The notes beneath the pieces are model-generated. The model ran no database searches, was not told where the DNA came from, and worked only from the letters and a program-made list of their open reading frames with translations. A program made the translations under genes and the position numbers. From Aedes albopictus (Eukaryota > Arthropoda > Insecta > Diptera > Culicidae), in the NCBI RefSeq assembly GCF_035046485.1, contig NC_085137.1, forward strand, positions 459,601,004 to 459,665,003: a DNA stretch of 64,000 nucleotides. The letters are read 5' to 3'. This document shows, one piece after another, positions 47,817-57,499 of the stretch. Every line of letters starts with the position of its first letter. The stretch's first letter is position 1.

Positions 47817-47841
47817 CTTTCTTCCAGGAAACAAACTTATT
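47817..47841. repeat. 25-bp direct repeat, right copy
   Basis: Exact copy of 44852-44876, 2,965 bp to the right. It could be a target duplication or the footprint of a segmental duplication. Confidence 0.8.
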
Positions 47842-47974
47842 CGTCTTGTTTTGAAATTAACCGTAGGAAATCCACGCTCATTACGTTTTGCCGCAGCGGC
47901 AGAGTTGCGGAATTTTTTTTTGAGTACATACCACAGTGCTTCCGCATTCCGTTGCACTTCAAACCGATGTTTTA

Positions 47975-47982
47975 TCTTGAGA

Positions 47983-48027
<45 letters not shown>

Positions 48028-48240
48028 GACCCTTATGGATTCAAAAAATACTAAACCGTTCGGAGTGTGATTTTGTATGCAGGAGGGTTTGAGGCCGGGG
48101 AAGGTTCTTAGCTTGGTGTGAGACTCTTCCGGTCTCGGGAACGACGGGGTTCCCACACAGATGACTTTGCAGGGGACGTCCCTATGGAGCTGCATGTCAA
48201 AAACACAGTAGGCAGGCAGTACGACGTTTGCCGAGACAGC
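47975..48240 (+). repeat. Interspersed repeat with TGTC microsatellite
   Basis: About eleven TGTC units (47983-48028) are followed by ACCCTTATGGATTC, GAGGCCGGGGAAGGTTCTTA and GGCAGGCAGTACGACGTTTG. The reverse-oriented copy at 31139-31375 lacks the expanded microsatellite, so the expansion arose after insertion. Confidence 0.75.
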
Positions 48241-48379
48241 AGTAAGATATAAAATTTCGATTTCGATTCAAACGGTTCATCATCTGCAAGCGATATTGCC
48301 CTTTTACTAGCATTAATCAGATTTGCTGGTATGTCTGAAACGTACTGGGAGGGAAAGCTTGTAATTAAAAGGCACGAAA

Positions 48380-48520
48380 TGTTGCTAATTGACAAATTGA
48401 GAAATGAAATTTGTGTAAAAATCACGTTCAGGTGGGATTTGAACCCACGACTCTGTATTTGTAAGACCGGCGCTTTAACCAACTAAGCCACAGAACAAGT
48501 AACGATTCTGCGGAATAAAA
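48380..48520 (-). mobile_element. tRNA-like repeat, single copy
   Basis: On the minus strand: TTAGTTGGTTAAAGCGCCGG (A-box region) and a decayed B box (GGGTTCAAATCCC). The flanks (AATTGACAAATTGAGAAATG) match those of 32637-33057, so this is one arm of that element family or its progenitor. Confidence 0.65.
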
Positions 48521-48799
48521 AGCAAAACTGACTCCAAGGCTACACAGTAAGTGCCATAGATTGCTGAGTGTTGATAAACGTTAAAAAATTTATTCAATTT
48601 GGTTCACTGGTTTCCGAGATATGGCAGTTCGAAAATGTGTTGTCTAATAAGTGTAGAATTAGCATAAGTTAAAATACACCAAAATAAAAATTAAAAAATA
48701 TTGTGTTGTCTAAAAAATAGTGTTTTACGAGGACGGTTCTAGCTTCGCGAAAGATCAACCAACCGAGCTCGAATTTGTAAAAGTGATGCACATAATAGG

Positions 48800-48911
48800 T
48801 GTAGTAGGCTAATATACGTATTACAGCAGGCCATGCCAAGTCGCAGTAAAGAAATAGACATTCTATTCTGAGCTGTCATCGCCTACGGACGTGCCTAGAG
48901 GGAATACTACA
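48800..48911 (+). repeat. 5' LTR
   Basis: Begins TG and ends CA with short inverted tips (TGTAGT/ACTACA). In such elements it holds the promoter and the R region. No confident TATA box can be named in only 112 bp. Confidence 0.92.
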
Positions 48912-49222
48912 ATGGCTGACGAGAACGGGATCGAGCTTGCAAGATTTATCAGAAGCCAGTTACGTTTGCTTGAAGACTCGAAGAAAAATCAGTGAAGAAA
49001 GCACAAGAAAAATAATGTGTTGGAGAATTTAAATGAATAATTGAAAGAATCTGAGCTGAAGGCATACTGAAGCAAATACGACTACGGTAATTATGGGCGT
49101 CTTTGGGTTGTGGTATTCTTTGGTGCTTGGAAAAAATGTTTTCAGACATTTAATTGTCATGTTTTATATTTCCTGTGAATTCCCAGAATTCAAGGAGTTG
49201 TATTTACCAGGTCATAAAGAGA

Positions 49223-49459
49223 ACCTAAACGAAGGGATTTTAGGATCTAGGCCATTTAGGTAGATAAATGTAGGGAACGATGATTCCAGGCCATTTATCT
49301 GAATGCCCACATCGATGAAGCAGCTTTAGAGACTCTAAGTGAAGGGAACCTAAGTTCTAGGCCACTTAGAGAGTCAAGTGAAGGGAACTATGATTCCAGA
49401 CCATTTGACTGGTCCAGTAATGGACAAAGTAAAGCGAAGGGAACTTAGGGTTCCAGTCC
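49223..49459 (+). ncRNA. Array of stem-loops with conserved core and differing stems
   Basis: Five related units. Outer stems: ACCTAAA/TTTAGGT (49223-49229 with 49255-49261), AGATAAAT/ATTTATCT (49262-49269 with 49293-49300), GACTCTAAGT/ACTTAG-AG-AGTC (49331-49340 with 49364-49375), AGTCAAGT/ATTTGACT with one G-U (49372-49379 with 49403-49410). The fifth (core from 49436) keeps only two outer pairs. The enclosed core is 23-25 nt: GAAG or GTAG, an inner hairpin GGAA(C)/(G)TTCC with a 4-6 nt loop, then AGGCC, AGACC or AGTCC. The first unit has GGAT/ATCT instead, still pairable. A GTCCA-GTAA-TGGAC tetraloop hairpin lies at 49412-49425. No known family comes to mind. A packaging, dimerisation or translation role is conjecture. 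Confidence 0.6.
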
Positions 49460-49540
49460 GCAGAATGTGTTAAAATAAGATAGTAAAAGATAAATCAGTC
49501 GAATTGGGAATCTAGTAATTGATCTAGATTGCTAAAAAAA

Positions 49541-49990
49541 ATGAGTTTGCTTAAAAAACGGAAAATATGTGTTAATACCAAAAGCAAACGATTGTATTGT
49601 AATCATTTTCACTACTCCAAACATATGTACTCAAAACTGGTGGCTGTCGGAAGATTCACGACGCCAGTGAATGTAATGCAAGATGGAATGCCGTATGACT
49701 GACCAGCAGAAAGGTGGTACTTGGGCCATCGGTCTGATGCGATCAGTCCAAATGTGGACGCGCCGGACCAGAGGATGGTCAATTGGTTTGGAGATGGATT
49801 CATCGGTTTCGGATTTGGACACGGGTACGCATGGACAATGTACCGGTTCAAGGACGGCTTGCATATTCCAGGGGGTCCGAACACACCGGTTCGAAGGATA
49901 CATTCGCTCAATCTTCACGTAGACACACCGGTCTGGGAGGAGAATTCGGAAGTAGAGCGATGCTTTATCATTCTGGATGCAAAACACTGA
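49541..49990 (+). pseudogene. Internal open frame of the LTR element, one in-frame UGA
   Basis: The ATG at 49541 opens a frame of 53 codons (start MSLLKKRKICVNTKSKRLYC), a UGA at 49700-49702, then 95 further codons (PAERWYLGHRSDAISPN ... FIILDAKH) to the stop at 49988-49990. The part after the UGA looks protein-like, being rich in G, W, F and Y and varied in composition. I recognise no domain; it does not show a gag zinc knuckle, protease or RT motif. It might be a captured gene fragment, a decayed gag, or a read-through product (UGA could derive from UGG). The start is uncertain. Confidence 0.35.
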
Positions 49991-50400
49991 ATCCTGAGTG
50001 GCTCTTGCGCCTCGAATTTATGAAACAGATTTGAGGGTTTCGTTAAGATCCCATTGTACATAAAAAATGTTTAGCCAGGCAAGTCAGATTTTTGCTTGAC
50101 ACTTTAGAAACCATATAGATGGTGACCTTTTCTGAATGTCGGTTTACTATGACACATGTTTATCGAAGTTTATTAGATTTTTTGTAATTTCTAACAATGG
50201 GTAAAATAGGGCAAAACAGTCGAATATAACGTTGGACTTCGATTTTGTTCAAGAATATTGTAATTTCTTGGAAAAAAAAAACGAGGGTAGGTATATTGGT
50301 ACATTGATACAATTATGAGTTTATGATGCCTGATGAAAATGAAAGATTTTACCATGATCCTACTTTTATCAGTGCAAGGGCAATAATAAAAAAAACAACA

Positions 50401-50418
50401 AATAGAAAGGAGGAGAGA
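50401..50418 (+). promoter_or_regulatory. Polypurine tract
   Basis: AATAGAAAGGAGGAGAGA directly precedes the 3' LTR. All bases but one T are purines. This is where plus-strand DNA synthesis would be primed. Confidence 0.8.
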
Positions 50419-50530
50419 TGTAGTAGGCTAATATACGTATTACAGCAGGCCATGCCAAGTCGCAGTAAAGAAATAGACATTCTATTCTGAGCTGTCATCG
50501 CCTACGGACGTGCCTAGAGGGAATACTACA
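50419..50530 (+). repeat. 3' LTR
   Basis: Same 112 bp as 48800-48911, followed by the ATAGG duplication at 50531-50535. Confidence 0.92.
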
Positions 50531-50539
50531 ATAGGTTGA

Positions 50540-52380
50540 CAAACTATGACTAACTATGAAAAGTTTTAGCTTGTAAATTTTTTTGTGAGAGAAAAAATAG
50601 TTGCCTATCCCAAACCATACTCTGTAGATTGGGAACCCCTGAAGATAAAATCAATTCAAAACAAACCATCAAATCAGAACTGCAGCAGCCACCCCGATCC
50701 CACTTGCGGGGAGCATAGACGCAAACAAAACATTAATCTTGACTTTCTCACCCACTCGGAGTGTTCGACCGTTCGTTGTTGGTTGCGTTGCTTCGGTTCC
50801 TAGTGCGAAATTGGAGCAGGAAATGGGGAAATCGTTGGCAAGCCGAGACAAACGAACACGCGGGGGATTGCAATACATACCTAAAAGTTAGTTTCCATCG
50901 GCGGGCGAGACCAAGGTTTTGATACGACGGGGTCTGAAGTCGGATCTCTTTTTTCTCGGTGGCCGTTGGGAGATGTAGGTCAATGATGCAGACGGAGGCG
51001 ACACCGGTTAGCTGCTTGGCTCCAGATAGTCCCCAAGCAATGAGACCGAAGAAGGCGTTCTGCTGCTCCGGGCGTCGTCGCTAAAGAAAAACAAAGAAAC
51101 CGCATGAATAGAAGCAATCGCTTTGCCGCGATTTTCCGCCATAAACAACGAGAGAGCTCGACGGAAAAACAATAAATTACCATTGCTCTATTATGGTTAT
51201 TTGTAAGCTATGTGAAACTAATATCCATTTTACATGCGCAAGATTGCCACGACGTCAAAACAATGTCGTGGCGGGGCTTTAGTTGACGTGCCTCGCGAAG
51301 CGCCGTGCTGCTCGCTGACCTCGATCATCGTCGTTGACGTCGGCCATCGTTGTTGGCGTGGCCCGTTGATAGGTTGCAATTAAAATCGCATCCCCAACAA
51401 CCGATTTAGAGGTAGGTGGCGGACTAGCGGCGATGATGCTGGTCCGGTCATCACGCCAAACCATCCATGGCATTAAGAAGGGGGTTCCATACCGTTCATG
51501 GACAAAGCAAATTTATCACGCTCCAAAGAACGTCCCAAAATGCTCGCCGACGCTGGCTGGGTAATGAAACTCGACATCATCGGGTGCTCCACCGCTGCCG
51601 CCGCCGCTTATGGATTAGTGTCTTTCATCGAATCACCATCGGCGGAGTTGCAAAAGCAACCAACCCAACGCAACGTCGACAGCATGTCGAGAACCCAGTC
51701 AGCCATCAGCAGATGCATAAATTCCGCCCGGGGTATTAAAAATATACCGCCCATCGCTGGTTAAACATACATTTCGGCGGCTCAGGAATGCGAGCGATTT
51801 TCGGGGTTCGGCGAGGGTACGGACGAGGCATGTTAACCGTAAGCCGGACGACGACGACGGGGACGGACGTGGCCAACGCGAACATTCCAATGTGAAAATG
51901 GTCCGTGTGAGACGCGATGCATCTACATCGGGTGATATTTATGCTCCTCGTTCTGGGGACCACCACATTGCGAATAGCTAGTTGGCTGCTGTAGAACGTT
52001 TCAGTACCTAGTCGCACTACTACATAGCCACCATCATGTTATTCTACCATAGTTTACGTTATGGGTGATGCTAATTTAAATGGATCATCATTTTTCATGG
52101 GGGGCCTTAAGCATAGGTGTTTCACCTTTCGTGATTGTAGCACCGTGAGCGTCGTTGATGAGAATGTGAGAAGAGGATGCAGTCGAATCTAATTTTAGAA
52201 GGTGTCATAAGCAATTCAAGAGGACCGAAGTGATATTGTTCATGAGCATTTTTGATAGCATAACACTATGTTAAAATTATAAGAGTTGATTGCAGTTATA
52301 GAATATGATTGTTGCAGGATCTTTAATTGGATATGAAAACATGAGACTATGACCTGATTTTCTTTCAAACATTCAAAGAG
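50540..52380. other. G+C-richer single-copy-like DNA
   Basis: This stretch differs in composition from its repeat-rich surroundings and includes the candidate exon at 50881-51080. ATG frames at 51279-51473, 51467-51739 and 51498-51764 overlap one another on both strands and show no domain. It may be conserved host non-coding or exon-flanking sequence. Confidence 0.35.
50881..51080 (-). CDS. Candidate internal exon, 200 nt, unknown product
   Basis: On the minus strand an acceptor-like tract (GTTTTTCTTTAG) ends at 51081, and a consensus donor GTATGT begins at 50880. The 200 nt between are open in one frame for 66 codons: RRRPEQQNAFFGLIAWGLSG, then AKQLTGVASVCIIDLHLP, then EKKEIRLQTPSYQNLGLARR. 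The other two frames contain stops. I do not recognise a domain. A correct splice signal at both edges favours an exon, but the frame also stays open past the donor, which weakens the argument. Confidence 0.3.
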
Positions 52381-52900
52381 AACTTACGGTCTTAACCCTT
52401 CGGAGCCGGAGGGGTCATATATGACCCCAACATAGAAACGGCTGTATGAATTCACACATTTAATAGAACAGAACACTGTCTTCAGCAAAGTTGTTGCGAA
52501 TTAAGTCCTCTATTAAGGGAAAAATGGAAATATTTGCATTTCAGACTTAATTGAAAATCTAAAACATCCTGAACACCATGAAGTTTGAAAAAACGAAATA
52601 ATTGACATACCAATTGTTCTAGAAGCTGAATTTGGATATGGGTTACGTTCGTATGAATTCATTTAACCTTCGTCAAGAATATCAGAAGGTGTTTGATATT
52701 CTGGGATATTCTAGGTGTTCCAAACTGTTCTATAGTCAAGTGCTTAAAATCTTCAAGAATATTTTTATGTGTTATCTCTAAAAATAAAACCATTTGATTA
52801 TCTACTGGGTTCCGTGAAATCTATAATATCATTTATAGATACAATATGGATATTCCAGGTCTGACAAACTAACTTGGAGTTCAGAACTACCAGGTCTCGC
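52380..52900. repeat. Diverged repeat copies
   Basis: Words such as GGATATTCCAGGTC and TTGGAGTTCAGAACT occur near 52850-52895, again near 53225-53275 and in changed form near 54520-54570. The unit is long and decayed. A short GGGGTCATATATGACCCC palindrome is at about 52410-52427. Confidence 0.5.
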
Positions 52901-52904
52901 CATT

Positions 52905-53125
52905 AAAAGACACTACACTACACCGTCTTCAGCCAGAGGCTGCACAGACTGAACATTACACTAACATGAGACAACGGACAACACACATAACACCCAGTGG
53001 CCCAATGGAGAATTTTCCGTTTTGACGAAAAGTTTTCCCCGACTGGAGTGGGAATCGAACCCGCACTCCGAGGCTTACGTAACGCTTAGACGACTGGCGC
53101 CGCTAACCGCACGGCCACGAAGCCC
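52905..53125 (-). mobile_element. tRNA-derived SINE, second copy of the 37905 family
   Basis: Same order as 37905-38120: tRNA-like head with B box GGGTTCGATTCCC (53050-53062), body with TGGGCCACTGGGTGTTATGT, and end GGCTGAAGACGGTGTAGTGT, here duplicated as TAGTGTAGTGT. Differences are scattered substitutions. Confidence 0.85.
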
Positions 53126-53458
53126 ACGAAACCCAACACACATTTGTAATATACCAATAATAACATTGCATAATCTGCTGGGATCCTTGAAGCTCTTGAA
53201 ATCTGAAATGTCATTTAGAAACACTATAGGGATATTCCAGGTCAACAAAACTACTTTGGAGTTCAGAACTTCAGGTCTACACTTGTCACAGCAGTCATAG
53301 CTGATAAAGTTGCATAATCAATCGCGGTTACTGGATCAATATGAAGTCTACTGGATATTGTTATAAACCTTTAAGACATTTGGAGTCGTCTAAACTGTCA
53401 ATGTCCTGAAGCTTAGGTCTTGACAGAAACAGTAGTTATTCTCACGATGAACTGTAAC

Positions 53459-54456
53459 ATCCCGAGCAGGAACAGATAACTAACAAATAACTGCAGCATA
53501 TCAAAGTGAGGTGTAATAGCTTATTTTGGTATTGTGCAGGTATTGAGTCACCGACGAAAAATACCTCAACGAGCTATTAATTTGGTATTGAGGACTTCTC
53601 GAAGTATTATTCAGTTATGGAAAACACTATTTGATTGGAAAAATCGCCGATTATTATTTAGGTGTTTTACTTTCTGGATACGACTGAGGTTATGTACTGT
53701 TACGGTTTGGCTTCGCAGTCTTAAGGGGAATGGAAAACACTAGTTTTTGATTATTCCCGACGTTTCGGTCCGTTTGGGACCTTGAAAATAGTGTTTTCCA
53801 TTCCCCTTAAGACTGCGAAGCCAAACCGTAACAGTAGGTGTTTTACCTCTTATCCCGAGCAGAAGGGAATATCTTGCAAATACCATGTAAAGAATATCCC
53901 GTGCCCTAATACCTAAAATTGTTATTAATATGTTATTCTTCAAAATGTTATCAGAACATCTCAATGACAGTTGGAGGTATTTGAGCAAAGTCTGGTATTG
54001 AAGTGGTATTTGTTGACTTAACAGTGAAATAAGTGAAGTACATGTTTTGCTATTACATCATGGGGCTATCAAACAATGCACATTTTAATAGTAGGACATG
54101 TTATTACTTTGTTATTCAATACCTTTTAGATATCAAATTTAAGTGTAGAATTAGCTATAAGTTAAAATACACATTAATAAAAACAAAAAAAAGATAACAA
54201 ATACAGCACTTAAAATGTTAGGTATGCATTCGTTATCGTAATAACATTACATGTTATTTTCTTGGTGTTATTCATACACAATTATGGTATTTGATTCTGT
54301 TATTTTGCCTCTTATGTCTACCTAATGAAGGGCATATATAGGAATGATAGTATTTAAGCAGGGCCTCTTATTAAATGAGACCTCATTCAGGTTTTAGTTA
54401 TTGGGTTTTGCTTATCTGAGTTTGGTATTCTACAGCTATTTTCTCCTGCTCGGGAT
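53459..54456. mobile_element. 998-bp TIR element with ATCCCGAGCAGGA ends
   Basis: ATCCCGAGCAGGA at 53459-53471 is mirrored at 54444-54456. The interior repeats GGTATTTGTTA-like words in both orientations and lacks a transposase. It was later hit by the Penelope-type palindrome (53659-53846) and an A-rich tail-like piece (about 54142-54196, GTGTAGAATTAGCTATAAGT) that also occurs near 48650. Confidence 0.82.
53659..53846. mobile_element. Palindromic Penelope-type tail insertion
   Basis: A 12-bp repeat, TAGGTGTTTTAC, flanks the insert (53659-53670, 53835-53846). After a 25-bp extension come perfect 47-bp arms (53696-53742 and 53789-53835) around a 46-bp loop. The loop on the minus strand contains GGACCGAAACGTCGGG, the 3' half of the hammerhead-like motif at 36542-36557, but without an intact CTGANGA. 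It looks like a minimal Penelope-like terminal repeat inserted alone. Confidence 0.7.
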
Positions 54457-55980
54457 TACAGATCCAACTGTAATCTGTAATCCCTCTGACATTTCAAGAG
54501 TTATTTCATGATTCTTTTGAGATATTCCAGATCAACCAAACTACTCTGGAGACCATAGCTTCAGGTCTACACTTGTGGACTTGTAATGATAGTTTTTGCC
54601 ACTACGATACGTTGTGTTACATAATCAATTGTATCTACCAAAGTAGTTCGAGGAACAATAAGTGTTGTTATATATTTTGGGATATTATGGGTCATCCTTA
54701 CTGTTATGGAGCTTAGTTGGTAAAAACAAACACTGTAACATGAGGTGTTTTTTCGTTTTAAATAGTAACTTAACACAACCAAATATGATCCATGAACCTC
54801 TTAACTCTCAAGGGCCACTCCATGATATTGTTTTGATGAAGTACCAACTATCACGTCTTCTAATAGCTCCCAATATCTTCTTGACTGTATTCTAGCTGAA
54901 ACAATATACATTGGGCGCCTCACATTTTGAGAAATGGTACCCAAGGTATTCAAATTTCTAGCATGAACTACTTGCTTCCTTATTTAGACGTTCTTTTCAA
55001 ATTAATCATGTCAAAAATGAATGTGGTTCAAAACCAACAAACATTTAAAATATACCTACTTGTTCAGATTCGATAAGAAAATACCATTTGTTTGACTATT
55101 CTAGGTTTTTTGTATAAACTTCTATTTTAAAATAAACAGGATACAAAAATTCCGACTTTTCTTGCAGTTTCTTGACAGTCATCTAATTCATCCAATAATG
55201 CTAATATTTATACAGTTATACTTCAGAGGCAATAGGATCCCTCTTTATACCCACTTAGAACAACTCAATTAAGCTTTTATCAATCCCATGTTGGTATTTA
55301 ACCAACCGGAACCCTATATACTTCATTTTCTCACGAAATTTGATGCAATGATTGAAACATTTACAGCAATTTTTCTGTGCCACATTTTCAAAACAACTAA
55401 TCTAGCTTAATGACTAGTAACTAAGTGAATACAGAACCTATTTTCCTTAAATAAAGTTTTTTATCATCGTTTCTCATTATCGCATTTTTTTTTGTAATAT
55501 TATTTCTCTGAATTTCACAAAGAAATTTTCATTTAATATCAATTATATTGCAAACACGTCATATACTGAAAGTCTTGGGGTATATACTCGAAATATACTC
55601 ACGAAATTTCAATAATTCCATTGAAAACCACATTTTTATTTATCACGACTAAACGAATTTCTAGGAAAAACATTAATATTTAATGATTTTTTACCCTTGT
55701 TTTTGTTTCAGTGTATATGTAAGGGTGACGTATCCACCTTTTCATAAAACTGTTCTAGATATACTATCAATGCGATAAAAAAGTTTTATCATAAAATCTT
55801 TTGTATGAAATTTCTGACACTTATAAAAATTTTTGGGTCTCGGCTAAACGAATGTCTATCACTGTATAATGAAAGAATTTACCGTTACACCCGTAGACTT
55901 TGATATCTAAACTCAAGAATAGTTTGGATGATCTAGGATATCCAGAATATTCTGCATCATATTCTACTTTTCTTTTGGCC
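54457..55980. other. No gene; repeat debris
   Basis: A+T-rich, with one decayed repeat copy near 54520-54570. No coding frame of interest. Confidence 0.35.
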
Positions 55981-56400
55981 TTTCTCGTACACCGAAGTGT
56001 ACTGAAATGCTATATGTTCACTCAAAAAACGAATTTTCGATAGAAGGCTCGGAGGGTCACGTCACATATACCAATTAACTCAGTTCGACGAATTCAGATG
56101 ATGTCTGTATGTGTGTATTTATATATGTATGTCTGTGCGCAAAAAAAGTTCACTCATTTTTAAGGCACTACCCATTGGCCGATTTTTCGAATTATAGCTC
56201 GGATCGAACCGGAATTTTACCTCATTGTTTGAAAATGGTTCGGATCGGTCGAGGCGTTCTGGAGTTATGACCATTTCAGTAATCCGGACCAGCACCGGTG
56301 GAACTGGCCGTATATAAAACTGAACCAAGTCCCATCATGCCACACATCAAACTGCGGCGATTTTAGTAACCTTTTGCACGGTTGACGAATTTTATGCGAA
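55981..56400. repeat. Probable high-copy interspersed repeat
   Basis: GAAGGCTCGGAGGGTCACGT, GTATGTCTGTGCGC and GGCACTACCCATTGGCCGAT are words I associate with a common mosquito repeat. No boundary or coding capacity can be shown here. Confidence 0.35.
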
Positions 56401-56404
56401 AAAG

Positions 56405-57430
56405 AACACTGGAGATCAGAAATTCCAAGATGTCGGCCCAAAATTCAATATGGCAGCATAATATTCAAGATGGCGGCTCCAAATTCAAGATGGCGGCTGT
56501 TCAATATAAAACTCTATACTCGAAAACCATGCAATGTGGGTATATCTGTTGTTGGAAAGAAGTATGGAATCCAAAAATAGCGATTAAAATATCCAAGATG
56601 GCGGCTAAAATACCCAAGATGGCGTTTCAAAATTCAAGATAGCGGCATAAACTTCAAAATGGCGGCTGTTTAATGGATGTTTAGGTTCTTGAACAGTAAT
56701 TCACCATGCAATATGGGTATATTTGGTATGAGGGAGATGTCTGGAGTCCAAAAATCGCAACTAGAATATCCAAGATGGCGGTCTAAAATCTAATATGGCG
56801 GCTCCAAATTCAAGATGGCGACTGTTTAATGGAGTTTTAGGACCTAAAACTATGCAATATGGGTATATTTGGTGTAGGGAAGAAGTCTGGACTCCAAAAA
56901 TGGCGACCAGAATATCCAAGATGGCGGTCTAAAATCCAAGATGGCGGTTCAACGTTTAAAATGGCTGCTGTTTAATGGAGTATTAGGTTCTAAAACCAAG
57001 CAAAATGAGTATATTTGGTTATGGTGAAGATTTCCAGAGTCCAAAAATGGCAACCAGAATATCCAAGATGGTGGTTCAACATTCAAGATGGCGGATGTTT
57101 AATGGAGTTTTAGGATCTAAAACCATGCAATATGGGTATATTTGATATGGGGAGGAAGTCTGGCCTCCAAAAATGACAATCAGGATATCCAAGATGGCGG
57201 TCTAAAATCCAAGATGGCAGCTCAAAATTCAAAATGCCTTCTGTTTAATGGAGTTTTAGGCTCTAAAACCATGCAATGTGGGTAGATCTGTTGTTGGGAA
57301 GAAGTTTGGAATCCAAAAATGACAATTAAAATATCCAAGATGGCGACCAAAATACCCAAGATGGCGTTTCAAAATTCAAGATAGCGGCATAAACTTCAAA
57401 ATGACGGCTGTTTTATGGAGGTTTAGGCTC
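56405..57430. repeat. Tandem repeat (about 146 bp) rich in CAAGATGGCGG
   Basis: The marker GCAATATGGGTAT or a variant starts at 56531, 56708, 56854, 57000, 57127 and 57273 (spacings 177, 146, 146, 127, 146). Each unit contains several CAAGATGGCGG-like words: eight exact copies plus about as many near copies. The first and last units share subtype features (ATATCTGTTGTTGG, CAAGATAGCGGCATAAACTT) absent from the middle ones. Confidence 0.85.
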
Positions 57431-57499
57431 TACAACCGTATACAGAAATATGTAGAAAAAACTCTATAATAACGCTTGGAAAAATTCCGGCTTCAATGG

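Larger units (their letters stand above)
48800..50530 (+). mobile_element. Short non-autonomous LTR retrotransposon (TRIM-like)
   Basis: Two 112-bp LTRs (48800-48911 and 50419-50530) start TGTAGTAGG and end ACTACA, and I see no difference between them. A 5-bp duplication, ATAGG, flanks the element (48795-48799, 50531-50535). One base after the left LTR, TGGCTGACGAGAACGGG (48913 onward) is a plausible tRNA primer-binding site. AGAAAGGAGGAGAGA, directly before the right LTR, is a polypurine tract. The 1.5 kb interior has no gag-pol, so copying would depend on enzymes from elsewhere. Identical LTRs point to a recent insertion. Confidence 0.93.

Noticed and set aside
47983..48028. TGTC microsatellite as a separate feature of interest
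   Set aside because: The reverse-oriented copy at 31350 shows it is an expansion of a short GACA motif already present in this repeat family.
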